DNA of 64,000 nucleotides from Methylomonas subterranea (GCF_024505185.1 NZ_JANIBJ010000008.1:1-64000), one strand, 5' to 3'; counted from the first letter of the stretch, positions 20,001 through 27,423 are shown. Numbers and translations are program-made. Notes: a model not told the origin generated them from the letters alone.

Positions 20001-20637
20001 CGGGCGCTACCCATTTTCCAGTGCGTCGACGCAGGACGTTTTGCTGGCCGACTTCGCCAAACTGTTTGCTCCGGCCGGTTTGATCGACCAGTTTTTTCAA
20101 GCCAATTTAAAAGCTTTCGTCGATACCACCAAGCCGGTGTGGACGGAAATGGCCGCCGAAAAGCCGTTGGGTTTGGCGCAGGCCTCTATCCGCCAGTTTC
20201 AAACCGCCGCCAAAATACGCGATGCCTTTTTCGCGGTCGGTAGCATGCCGCAAGTGCAATTCGAACTAAAACCGCAATTGCTGGATAACACGGTCGGTAC
20301 TTTTCGCTTGCAGGTGGAAGGCCAGGAAGCGGTGTATCGGCACGGCCCGGAACAATCCATCAGCATGAAATGGCCGGGCCCGAATCCCAGCCAGGGCGTG
20401 CGTATCGTGTTCGAAACCTTGGACGGTCGGCAAGTCAGCCGCGGCAAGGAAGGCACCTGGGCGTTTTTTCGCTTGCTGGATGAAGCTACCATCGTGCAGG
20501 GTAACGCGCCGGAACAATTTACCCTGACCTTCAAACTGCAAGGCATGAGCGCCAGCTACCAACTGCGGGCGGCTAGCGTCAACAATCCGTTCAATCTGCG
20601 GGAGCTGCAAAGTTTCCGCTGCCCGGATGCGTTGTGA
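17092..20637 (+). CDS. tssM: T6SS inner-membrane protein TssM (IcmF/VasK)
   Basis: Large membrane ATPase-like core of the T6SS envelope complex; its periplasmic part reaches TssJ. The 1181 aa protein is of normal family length. TM helices lie at about 10-30 and 43-62, and a third at about 449-469. The cytoplasmic loop holds Walker A GAPGSGKTT at residues 134-142 and a DTAGRYTTQE Walker-B-like segment. A long periplasmic region follows, ending in the TssM C-terminal beta domain (FRLQVEGQEAVYRHGPEQ, MKWPGPNP). The intact Walker A suggests nucleotide binding is retained. Its stop overlaps the start of the TagF-PppA gene by 4 bp (GTGA). Confidence 0.96.
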   Translation: MGKLKAFFTNKWVIQFLGLLAFGILIWLAGPLIAIAGNAPLESELVRILVIAALFVFWVIYRLIMQIRAGNTEKQLVEQLVANDADQIAMASADEVDMLRKGFEEALTILKQSRTEAKSGGQFIYQLPWYAIIGAPGSGKTTALINSGLHFPLAEKLGKHAVKGVSGTRNCDWWFADDAVFLDTAGRYTTQESHQAVDAAGWAGFLNLIKKHRPLRPLNGVIVATSVSDLLQQSEQERAEHAKAVRARINELYQQLGVRLPVYLLFTKADLVAGFSDFFADFSAEARAQVWGETFSATTLQGDHDLVVQFGEAYAELLQRLQMRTLGRIQDERDMQRRAAILDFPQQMALLKPAMLDFLRATFAVNRYEQAVLLRGVYFTSGTQEGTPIDRVLGILAGAFRLDRQTAPMYSGQGKSFFLTRLLKDVLFPEAELAGQDPKLAKRTRLLQIAAYVGSGLLFLLVIGLWTASYFNNQTMLDKVEAQIAQYHAIKTSAIDTQGNFNALLPRLNILLAIRGVYDDSGIMSGWGLSQADKIQAAAGHAYEQLLRNYFLPAIQMRLKERMQGPEANNLDVLYQLLKVYLMFNQTDKLDPATAMAWIRADWDRQYATDPESLGQLVRHLDNLLKLQLDPMQIDEGFVGGVRNKLTQVPLIGQIYSRFKTEALVDQSRDFKLGKALGPDVTRVFVLADGKDVAAYTIPGVFTAYGYTELFLKKSRDFVKDAVEQNWVLGSEGKADLLQIQQLHGELKKLYLNEYQAAWSDLLGKLKLQTAVSTNQTAQILDILSRPDGPLNALLVAIDQNTSLSRLSKQVSDALANVAGKALAAAGGAGSQALALAQDAAGLDSGPDPVQAVEDRFEPLRNLVAGGPDKPTALEPVLQQLKSLRDYFLQLSSANTGGQALQNQANLFSGGGMDVLKQAQLEFARLPEPLKSWFQIIVSSGGQKLTSAAKGQLSEMVKTGVASPCKAALNGRYPFSSASTQDVLLADFAKLFAPAGLIDQFFQANLKAFVDTTKPVWTEMAAEKPLGLAQASIRQFQTAAKIRDAFFAVGSMPQVQFELKPQLLDNTVGTFRLQVEGQEAVYRHGPEQSISMKWPGPNPSQGVRIVFETLDGRQVSRGKEGTWAFFRLLDEATIVQGNAPEQFTLTFKLQGMSASYQLRAASVNNPFNLRELQSFRCPDAL

Positions 20638-22232
20638 GTAGGCCGGATTTCGCGGCCGGCTTTTACGGCAAATTACCCAGCCATGGCGACTTTTTATCGA
20701 GGCGCTTGCCGCGCCAGTTCATCGAGCCCTGGGACCAGTGGTTGCAGGGCGGCATAGCCGCCAGCCGAGAGCAACTGAACGCCGCTTGGCTGGATACCTT
20801 CCTGTTCAGTCCGATCTGGCAATTCGGTCTGGCTCCCGGGCTGTGCGGCGAAGATGCCTGGGCCGGCGTGTTGATGCCCAGCGTCGACAAGGTCGGCCGC
20901 TACTTTCCGTTGACGCTGGCGGCCAAAATTCAGTCACGGCAGCTGATGGACTTGTTTGCTCCGGATTGCGGCTGGTTTGAGGCCTTGTCCGAATTGGCGC
21001 TATCCTCGCTGGAATACCAATTCGACTTGCAGCGTTTCGACGCCGATCTGGAACGGCTGTGTTTGCACGATTTTTTACCCGGGCAGCCGGCGGAAAGCCA
21101 AACCTTACGCTTGTTGCCCGGCTCCGCCAAACTGGCGATTCAATTCCAACTAAACGGTCACGCTCAAACCCCGCTGGCTTTTGCGGAATTGGGCGATATG
21201 TTGAAAGAGCGCTTTTTGGCCGGTAGCAGCATGTGGCGCTCGTCAGAGGGCGAGGAGGAGAAATCCAGTCTGTTACTATGCGAGGGTTTGCCGCCTTCGG
21301 ACGCATACGTGGGGTTTTTGAATGGTCAATGGCCCCGGCATGGCTGGCAATTTTCCAGCGCCAAGATCAGGCGGGAACAGGCGACGGTCGAAGCGCGGAC
21401 CGCGCCGAGCAAGCCGCCCGAAGCGAAACCGGAATCCGCGAACGACTCGGTCGCCGGGTCGGGCAATGTCGACCCGGCCGCCTACTTTAAAATTCTCGAA
21501 GCAGCCTTGCAGGCCCAAACCAGACCCAGGCAAAGTTTCGGCTTAAGCGTGGTGGGCTTGCGGCGCAAGCTGAATGAAGACGCTATCCTGGTGCGCAACG
21601 ATGCCGGACTGTGGGCGGTTGCCGACGGCATGGGCGGCCATAGCGCCGGCGATGTGGCGAGTCAGGCTTTGGTGGCGGCCTTGGCCGAAATTGCGCCGGT
21701 TGAAGACCTGGAGCATTACAGCTCGCAGGTGGCCGCCAGTCTACAAACCGTCAATCGACGGCTGTTGGAGTTGGCCAGACAACGCGGCAGCGCCAGCATC
21801 ATAGGCAGCACGATAGTGGTGTTGTTGGTTGCCGGCAATCAGTTCGCTTATTTGTGGGCCGGCGACAGCCGCCTGTACCGCTATCGCCAAGCTACCCTAA
21901 AGCAATTGACGCTGGATCATTCCCTGTATAACGAGGCCGTCAGCCAGGGCTTGTTGCCGGAAGACGGCAGCCTGGAAGCCGGGCGGGGTAATGTCATCAC
22001 TCGCGCCGTGGGGGCCGATACCCAATTGCATCTGGACTGGGGGCAGGGCGAGATATGTCCGGGCGATTTATTTATCCTGTCCAGCGACGGCCTGGACAAG
22101 GAATTATCCCATGACGACATCGCCGCTTTTTGCGGCGAGGGCACGGTCGAGAGCATCACCCGTAACCTGATCGATGAAGCTGAGCGCCGGGGCGGGCGGG
22201 ATAATATCTCGGTGATTGCCGTCAGGGTATAA
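20634..22232 (+). CDS. TagF-PppA fusion: T6SS regulator plus PP2C phosphatase
   Basis: The 532 aa protein joins two T6SS regulators. Residues 1 to about 230 are TagF-like (FAAGFYGKLPSHGDFLSRRL, WAGVLMPSVDKVGRYFPLTL). About 290-532 is a PP2C-type Ser/Thr phosphatase with RKLNEDA, DGMGGH at 331-336, GDSRLYRYR, SSDGLDKEL and GGRDNISVIAV, so all metal-binding acids look present. The GTG start at 20634 overlaps the tssM stop by 4 bp. Known for Agrobacterium: a TagF-PppA fusion represses T6SS and opposes the kinase. Here the kinase is divergently encoded at the other end of the block. Confidence 0.93.
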   Translation: MSRPDFAAGFYGKLPSHGDFLSRRLPRQFIEPWDQWLQGGIAASREQLNAAWLDTFLFSPIWQFGLAPGLCGEDAWAGVLMPSVDKVGRYFPLTLAAKIQSRQLMDLFAPDCGWFEALSELALSSLEYQFDLQRFDADLERLCLHDFLPGQPAESQTLRLLPGSAKLAIQFQLNGHAQTPLAFAELGDMLKERFLAGSSMWRSSEGEEEKSSLLLCEGLPPSDAYVGFLNGQWPRHGWQFSSAKIRREQATVEARTAPSKPPEAKPESANDSVAGSGNVDPAAYFKILEAALQAQTRPRQSFGLSVVGLRRKLNEDAILVRNDAGLWAVADGMGGHSAGDVASQALVAALAEIAPVEDLEHYSSQVAASLQTVNRRLLELARQRGSASIIGSTIVVLLVAGNQFAYLWAGDSRLYRYRQATLKQLTLDHSLYNEAVSQGLLPEDGSLEAGRGNVITRAVGADTQLHLDWGQGEICPGDLFILSSDGLDKELSHDDIAAFCGEGTVESITRNLIDEAERRGGRDNISVIAVRV

Positions 22233-22562
22233 ATGCCGGCGAGCGGCGCGTCATCGGCAAGCCATGATCTTCATTTGGTCGAGCCGGGCATAATCCGTTG
22301 CACCGGTCCATCGAAGTTGCTTTGGCTAATTGTAAATGGGCGTTGGAGCTAACTTCCCGAAAAATTTTACGGTTTGGTGCGGTAAGGTGTGGCTATTTTG
22401 TTACACCCTATTGTCGCCGGATAAAATATTTAATTTGCGGAGAGAGGAAAAGACCGACGCGTTGTCCTTCGGAATTTGGGTGCGATTGGCTTGTGTAATA
22501 GCGCATGTCGAAGTCAATATCCCTCCGATTTCGCTAGTGCCAATCGGAGCGTACTGAGATCG
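22233..22562. other. Intergenic boundary with hairpin
   Basis: 330 bp between the convergent TagF-PppA gene and the accessory island. No gene is supported. An 8-bp inverted repeat, ctccgatt (22523-22530) with aatcggag (22542-22549), is placed where it could terminate either strand, but there is no T run. No direct repeat or integration site was seen. Confidence 0.5.
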
Positions 22563-24107
22563 TTATAATAATTTCGCCTTCCCTAGCCCGGTATTGGACA
22601 AGCGATATTTGCGCTTGCCGTCGATTAGTTTTATTTCGTAATACGGATAAAAACGTTGGTTGAAATAACGGCTGACATTGTTTTTGCTGCGTTGCCGATC
22701 GGTAGGTAGGTTGCTGTTAATCAGGTGGGCAATTTCGGTGGTTGTGAAATAAGTCCGGCTAGGGTATTCCCCCAATAAAGCTTTCAGAATCAATTTTTCG
22801 AGTTCTCCGGCGTTTAATGGATGCCTTGGATTGTCTTTCGGATACGGCCAATCCTGAAGATGCCGATCCGCAAATGCGTTGAAGAATTTTTCTTTGCTGC
22901 CTTCGTTTTTGAATAAGTCCGACTGCAAAATCCGGGCTAAATCATCAAGCCCCATCGCCAACTGTTGTGAATCCCGTTTATCGAAGCGTCCTTTCGTCTC
23001 TGGCGACGTTTCACGCCCCCGAAGCAACGAACGCTGAAATCGAATCGAAGGCTGAGCGTCGATATATACCGGCACAATGGGTTGGTGGCCGGCATAGTGC
23101 TCTTGAAGCCAGGTCAACTCCTCTGGCGAGCGGAAGCCGGTAACCACGGCAGCTAGTGGTTGACTGGATTCGATGTCTTCCAATACTTGTTCGGCGACGA
23201 TTTCAGGCTGATCTTTCAGAGCTTGCTCGGCAAAATCGCCGATAGGCACCGTCGAACTGACGCCGTGGCGCTGGTAATAGCTGCGGTACATGAAATCGCT
23301 GGCTTCGATGTGGTAATAACCGTAGCTGTCGGCCAAATGCTCGGCCAACGTAGTCTTGCCGGCGCAAGAAGGGCCGCAAATGACGAACAAGGGCGCGGAG
23401 GCCTCAAGCTGATATTGTTTGGGTGCCGTATAGCGTTTTCGGATTTCACCCCGGTTTTCTAAAAAACCGAGCATTTCCTGGAAAGAACGGGAACGAAAAT
23501 CGTGCTTATCGGCTTCTTCGATTGGCAACAAACTAATCGGGTCTTGGCACCCCTCCGGTACAAACCATTTATTGAACGTTTTGTTATCCAGCCACGGATA
23601 AAGCAGATTGGTTTTGAAATCCTGCTCATACTCGACAACGTTGCCGAAACTGAAACTGGTAAATATTCGGTAGCTATCGTTCGAATCTTTCGGTCGCAAC
23701 TCCGGCGGCAAATGCAAAACCAAATCGGAACGTACCCGGCAGCGCCGGTCGTTACCCAGATTCCGTATGGTTTCGTCCAACTGGGCAAATTGAGTTTCCT
23801 TCATCCAGTATTTGACGTCCAAGCCGGGTATTTCCCGCTCTTTGCTCAATGCCTCAATGATGACTGAAGTGTCCTCGAGAAAAAACAGTTTCTGCTCGTT
23901 CTCAGAGACGAAACGTTTCCAGCGTTGCAAGGCGTCTTGATAACTGCGCTCAATCAATTCCGCGCGGTCGTAAATGCGCGGCTCTTCGTAATTGGCGCCA
24001 AAAGTCTTTTCGCGAAAGCCGACGATGCGCACGGCGTAATCCCGGCAAAGATAACGCGCGTGAGCCAGTTTGATCGGGTTGGACGTGAAAAAAACGATTT
24101 CAACCAT
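22563..24107 (-). CDS. Ham1/ITPase-like + P-loop kinase-like + winged-helix fusion protein
   Basis: The 514 aa protein is a three-part fusion. Residues 1 to about 220 resemble the Ham1/RdgB non-canonical purine NTP pyrophosphatase fold: TSNPIKL at 8-14, FFLEDTSVIIEAL at 75-87 and WFVPEG at 181-186 line up with the family's SxNxxK, DDSG and FVPEG landmarks. About 238-420 is a P-loop nucleotide-kinase-like domain with Walker A GPSCAGKTT (245-253). About 435-514 looks like a winged helix. The start overlaps the stop of the upstream GHMP gene by 8 bp. Known for the families: hydrolysis of ITP/XTP-like nucleotides and phosphoryl transfer. The combined role is unknown; an unusual-nucleotide function is inferred. 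Confidence 0.8.
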   Translation of the reverse strand: MVEIVFFTSNPIKLAHARYLCRDYAVRIVGFREKTFGANYEEPRIYDRAELIERSYQDALQRWKRFVSENEQKLFFLEDTSVIIEALSKEREIPGLDVKYWMKETQFAQLDETIRNLGNDRRCRVRSDLVLHLPPELRPKDSNDSYRIFTSFSFGNVVEYEQDFKTNLLYPWLDNKTFNKWFVPEGCQDPISLLPIEEADKHDFRSRSFQEMLGFLENRGEIRKRYTAPKQYQLEASAPLFVICGPSCAGKTTLAEHLADSYGYYHIEASDFMYRSYYQRHGVSSTVPIGDFAEQALKDQPEIVAEQVLEDIESSQPLAAVVTGFRSPEELTWLQEHYAGHQPIVPVYIDAQPSIRFQRSLLRGRETSPETKGRFDKRDSQQLAMGLDDLARILQSDLFKNEGSKEKFFNAFADRHLQDWPYPKDNPRHPLNAGELEKLILKALLGEYPSRTYFTTTEIAHLINSNLPTDRQRSKNNVSRYFNQRFYPYYEIKLIDGKRKYRLSNTGLGKAKLL

Positions 24108-25071
24108 AAATGATTTCCCGGCCGCTATTGTCCGGGCGCGTGACCAGCCAATCGCAATCCGGCCGCATCTCTCGCATTTTGGAAACGACGCTGTTCACGT
24201 CGTCGGCCAGAAAAAACAAGCTCGGCCCCAAGCTGGACATGCCGACCGCATCGGCGCCCGCCGCATAAATGGTCTTTTCAAGTTCGAACAATGCTTCTCC
24301 GTATTCCCGGCGTTCCGCCAGTTTCCAGGCGCAGTTTTGCACGGCTTTCAAAGCGGTACAGAACGCCGCGCGGTCGGCTTCGCGCAGAGCGGCATATAAC
24401 CCGAACAAGGTGTGGTAAACAGTTTCGTAAACCTTGTCGGCCGGTAACGGGCATGTGCGCTGGAAAAATTCGCGTTCCTCGGCTTGGGTTTTATGCTCAA
24501 TCGCCGCCGGCATGCAGATGCCGAATTCCCAATCCGGCATCGGGCCTTGGTCGAGCAGTAAAGGCGCGGATTTGCTGCCGTTCAGATGCGACGGCGAGAA
24601 CGGACTGCCATCAACCTTGCGGCCCAGATCGAACACATAACCGCCGGAAAAATAAGTGTGGATGCCGACGCCCGACGTGCCGCCGCGTCCGGATGCGTGC
24701 ACCAGTTCGGCTGGCGATATTTCGGAGCCGTTGAGAATATGCAAAGCTTCCAGGCAGGCGAGGGTTAATGCGGTACCAGAACCGAAGCCGGCGTGGGGAC
24801 TCATGTTGCCACTGATGGAAATCTCCAAGGATTGCTTCATCCGACGTTTTGTTTGTTCCGCCCGAATTATTGTTTTTAATTGCTCCAATTCCGTTGAATT
24901 TGCCGGTCTTGGTCGAATATCATTAATAGAGCAAGAATTGGCTATAGAAAAATAACATTCGCAAGTAGGTTCACTAATTGAAAATCCTAATCCACCATTT
25001 ACGCGATAGCCGCTCTCTTGAAGCGAAAGTAAAGTTAAATGAATACGAGGAGATGGAAAAATTCGTATCAT
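24100..25071 (-). CDS. Beta-RFAP-synthase-like GHMP-superfamily protein
   Basis: The 323 aa protein has the layout of beta-ribofuranosylaminobenzene 5'-phosphate synthase: IHLTLLSLQESGYRVNGGLGF at the start, the GHMP glycine loop AGFGSGTALTLA, then GRGGTSGVGIHTYFSGGYVFDLG, and a C-terminal MSSLGPSLFFL. Family members use PRPP to make a C-riboside: MptG in methanopterin synthesis, and ForT/PyfQ homologues in C-nucleoside antibiotic pathways. No methanopterin genes flank it, and it is coupled to a nucleotide-enzyme fusion, so it is more likely a specialised paralogue than the housekeeping enzyme (inference). The surrounding DNA is visibly AT-rich. A 23-bp gap separates it from the broken membrane gene upstream. 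Confidence 0.78.
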   Translation of the reverse strand: MIRIFPSPRIHLTLLSLQESGYRVNGGLGFSISEPTCECYFSIANSCSINDIRPRPANSTELEQLKTIIRAEQTKRRMKQSLEISISGNMSPHAGFGSGTALTLACLEALHILNGSEISPAELVHASGRGGTSGVGIHTYFSGGYVFDLGRKVDGSPFSPSHLNGSKSAPLLLDQGPMPDWEFGICMPAAIEHKTQAEEREFFQRTCPLPADKVYETVYHTLFGLYAALREADRAAFCTALKAVQNCAWKLAERREYGEALFELEKTIYAAGADAVGMSSLGPSLFFLADDVNSVVSKMREMRPDCDWLVTRPDNSGREIIYG

Positions 25072-25094
25072 ATTTTATTAAAAGATTTAATTAT

Positions 25095-25907
25095 TCAATT
25101 TGCGTCTCGAGAAAAATCGTTGCTTGACCAAATGCTGTCGAATTGCCCTAAAATCTGATCGTATAACAACCCGCCTTTTTTAACGATGAACATAGGTGTA
25201 TCTCTGCTGAGCTTATTTACAAAGTAGGGCCCCCATAATATTTCATCATCTATTCTGAAAATAGTGATGCTTGGGATGCATTTAAAATATTTTATTGAAA
25301 ATGATCCTCTGCGCCCTTTACCTACAATGTCTTTCGTGCGACTAATAAATGTGTTTACTTCTCCTGCTAAAGTACCTTGTGCTTTTCCTTCCTCAATATC
25401 TCTTTGGGATGATATTGATACGGCATTAGACGGAAAATCCGGATCTATAAGAAGGATTCTCACATCGCACTTGTCTTTCCAGGTTTCAAAGTCATTGAAA
25501 TGCTCTTCTAAAAATGTTTTTAAACCATAACCCAGAACGTCAATGTTTTTGCTTGCTTATTGTAGTCGTGTTTTGTATTCGTTGTCGTTTTTTAACCCTC
25601 TCACGTTAAAGGCTTGATGCAATCCCAGAGTTACAAGCATTTGTACGTGGATTCTTAAATCATCGGCATACTTTATATAGGAATAAATAATCAAACCGGC
25701 AATTGAGGCGGCTACTAAAGATGTGCCTACTGAATCAAATATTGCATTATATTCTCCATCTATTTGGATTAATACGACTCCAATTATGAAGACAAGTCCG
25801 TGAGCTAGATAATATATTATATTAGTTGGGTTATTTAGTTTTTCCCGAGGCATATGGTGTTTTTTTAATTTGAGGTTTTGAGATGGATATTTCGATTTCA
25901 GCATCAT
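25095..25907 (-). pseudogene. Two-TM effector-like membrane protein interrupted by an in-frame TAA
   Basis: Two open segments on the minus strand, 25907-25557 and 25463-25095, are in the same frame. The 31 codons between them are open except for a TAA at 25559-25557, so this is one ~270-codon gene with a nonsense codon. Before the stop: two TM helices (LAHGLVFIIGVVLIQI and TSLVAASIAGLIIYSYI) and LGLHQAFNVRGLKNDNEYKTRLQ. After it: SKNIDVLGYGLKTFLEEHF, VRILLIDPDFP, FRIDDEILWGP and VKKGGLLYD, which look like a conserved C-terminal domain of the kind fused to membrane or regulatory modules in conflict-type proteins. First in a three-gene minus-strand operon. The start could be ATG 25907 or the second ATG at 25853. 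A sequencing error or readthrough are alternatives to a true pseudogene. Confidence 0.75.
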
Positions 25908-25983
25908 TGAACGCCACTGGTTTCTGGATGCTCCAGTCGGTTGCGCCGCTGATTGATTCGGAAGGTAGGTAATCGAAAGTCAT
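25831..25983 (-). CDS. Possible 50-aa small open frame (weak)
   Basis: ATG at 25983, stop at 25831; the product starts MTFDYLPSESISG and contains TDWSIQKPVAFNDAEIEISI. It overlaps the N-terminal part of the two-TM gene in another frame, has no clear ribosome site, and may be a gene remnant. A short similar peptide (NWTIKYPV) is encoded near 26738 on the same strand. Reported because the composition is protein-like, not because a function is known. Confidence 0.25.
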   Translation of the reverse strand: MTFDYLPSESISGATDWSIQKPVAFNDAEIEISISKPQIKKTPYASGKTK

Positions 25984-26071
25984 GCCGAAATTCTAACAAG
26001 AGAGCTGCGTAAACTGAACATAATTGGAATGGATCGAAGTAAGGTGGTGGGGTAGGTTAGATTCTTAGCAA

Positions 26072-26344
26072 TTAATTCTTGTCCCGATAAATGTCTTTTC
26101 GATGGCCCAATTCGATGACCAAAACGATTAATACCTCGTCTTGAATCTGGCAAATCAAGCGGTAGTCGCCGACCCGATAGCGCCAGTATGCCGACAATTT
26201 GCCTTGCAAGGCTTTGCCGGTAATGCGCGGGTTGTCTTGCTCGGCTAACTGAGTGAGAAAGGTTTTGATTCTGTCGCGGACGGGTTTGTCCAGTTTGTTG
26301 ATGGCTTTGGCGGCGCCCGTCTTAAGCTTAACGCTCCAAGGCAT
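26072..26344 (-). CDS. RelE/ParE-family toxin
   Basis: The 90 aa basic protein has the RelE fold signature: SVKLKTGAAKAINKLDKPVRDR, then GKALQGKLSAYWRYRVGDYRL and the C-terminal VLIVLVIELGHRKDIY. Toxins of this family cleave mRNA at the ribosome or poison gyrase; the WRYRVGDYRLIC segment favours the RelE mRNA-endonuclease type. Its start overlaps the upstream antitoxin gene by 17 bp, the usual antitoxin-toxin order. It lies next to the accessory operon and probably helps stabilise the island. Confidence 0.9.
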   Translation of the reverse strand: MPWSVKLKTGAAKAINKLDKPVRDRIKTFLTQLAEQDNPRITGKALQGKLSAYWRYRVGDYRLICQIQDEVLIVLVIELGHRKDIYRDKN

Positions 26345-26555
26345 TGAGTTGTTGCTCCCATTCCGCCAAGCTGATCGTATCGTCCTTACCGTTCATCAAT
26401 TCTGCTAATGCGGCATCGCCTGCTGCGGCGTCTGCCAAGTCTTCGAGATAATCACTGAGTAAATGTTTGATCAGTTGCGCGGGGCTGATGTGTTCTTGCT
26501 CGGATAATTGGCGGAGCAGGCTCGCGGTGTCGTCGTCGATATTTAATGTCATCAT
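26328..26555 (-). CDS. RelB-like antitoxin
   Basis: The 75 aa protein has a ribbon-helix-helix-like N-terminus (TLNIDDDTASLLRQLSEQEHISPAQLIKHLL) and an acidic C-terminal tail that would wrap the toxin. Two ATGs stand in tandem at 26555 and 26552, and GAGG seven bases before the first favours it. It overlaps the RelE-like gene by 17 bp. Such antitoxins normally repress their own promoter with the toxin as co-repressor. Confidence 0.85.
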   Translation of the reverse strand: MMTLNIDDDTASLLRQLSEQEHISPAQLIKHLLSDYLEDLADAAAGDAALAELMNGKDDTISLAEWEQQLNALER

Positions 26556-27186
26556 GCTGCTGCCTCTATTGTGAATTTAGACGCTTGGTTTCGATGTATA
26601 GCGCCGATTGGGCTAAACGACCGTGCATTGAAATGTCTAGGTCTGAATGGCGCAAAACACAGCCGCGGGTTTATGGAAAATCCCTCTCGCCCTTCGAGGA
26701 GCTCAGGAGTTACCGGATATTTGATGGTCCAGTTGCTCATTTCAGGTTCGCAACGATTCTAGCATGGGTTCCGGTTTTTAATGACCGCTAGGCAGTTGGT
26801 GGCGGGCAGAAAAACTCCGCTTCGGCCTGTATCTCACGCCCGCGTAGTCTGAATATTGCTTGGCAACACACCGGCAAGTCTTGCAATCGAGTATTGAGGA
26901 TTAAGCTGACTGGAGTCAAATGAATAAACGTCTGTCAATGCCTGGTAAGGAATGGGCTGATTTTGGCGGACAAAGAGTCTCGATAACTCAAGCGACTTCA
27001 CCGGTTTGGTTTAACCCGGAGTCGTGCGGATTGCCGACCCTCGAATGCCAATAACCGTGGTTTTGGGCAAAATTCCGGGCATGTATCGATGACGTGATTG
27101 GGGGTAATGCCAAAAAATTCGTGGTTTTTTTTTGAGCATCTGTTGGCTACAATCTCGAGCGTTCACAAATAATCCAGGAGAAAAAC
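26556..27186. other. Gene-poor end of the accessory island
   Basis: 631 bp without a secure gene. On the minus strand near 26738 a short frame begins MSNWTIKYPVTPELLEG and then becomes non-protein-like; it may be the remnant of a lost gene. On the plus strand an ATG at 26920 with GGAG at 26912-26915 opens a 44-codon frame (MNKRLSMPGKEWADFGGQRV...) ending at 27054. This is possible but unsupported by any family. The last ~60 bp hold the leader of the rubredoxin gene. Confidence 0.4.
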
Positions 27187-27357
27187 GTGGCTGAGTTCAG
27201 AAAATACAAATGCAAAACCTGCGGTCATATTTATGACGAGCAATTGGGTGATCCACGTAACGGCGTTGCGCCCGGAACGCGTTGGGAAGACGTGCCGGAA
27301 GATTGGGGTTGTCCGAAATGCGGCGCGGTTAAAGCGATGTTTACCTTAATGCGCTAA
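27187..27357 (+). CDS. Rubredoxin
   Basis: A 56-aa one-iron electron carrier. Fe ligands are Cys9 and Cys12 ([10 protein letters not shown]) and Cys42 and Cys45 (WGCPKCGA), with the conserved [18 protein letters not shown] stretch between. GTG start at 27187 with AGGAG at 27176-27180. Cytoplasmic; likely donates electrons to oxygen-detoxifying or hydroxylating enzymes. No rubredoxin reductase gene is adjacent. Followed by a strong bidirectional terminator. Confidence 0.95.
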   Translation: MAEFRKYKCKTCGHIYDEQLGDPRNGVAPGTRWEDVPEDWGCPKCGAVKAMFTLMR

Positions 27358-27384
27358 GCGGAAAAATTTGATTTCTTGGCAAGG

Positions 27385-27410
27385 AAAAGGGCGCCCAGGC
27401 GCCCTTTTTT
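27385..27410. terminator. Bidirectional rho-independent terminator
   Basis: AAAA, stem gggcgc (27389-27394), ccag loop, stem gcgccc (27399-27404), six T. It sits between convergent rubredoxin and proS and has the same stem as the terminator at 5690-5716. Confidence 0.92.
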
Positions 27411-27423
27411 GTGGCTGAAGGGA

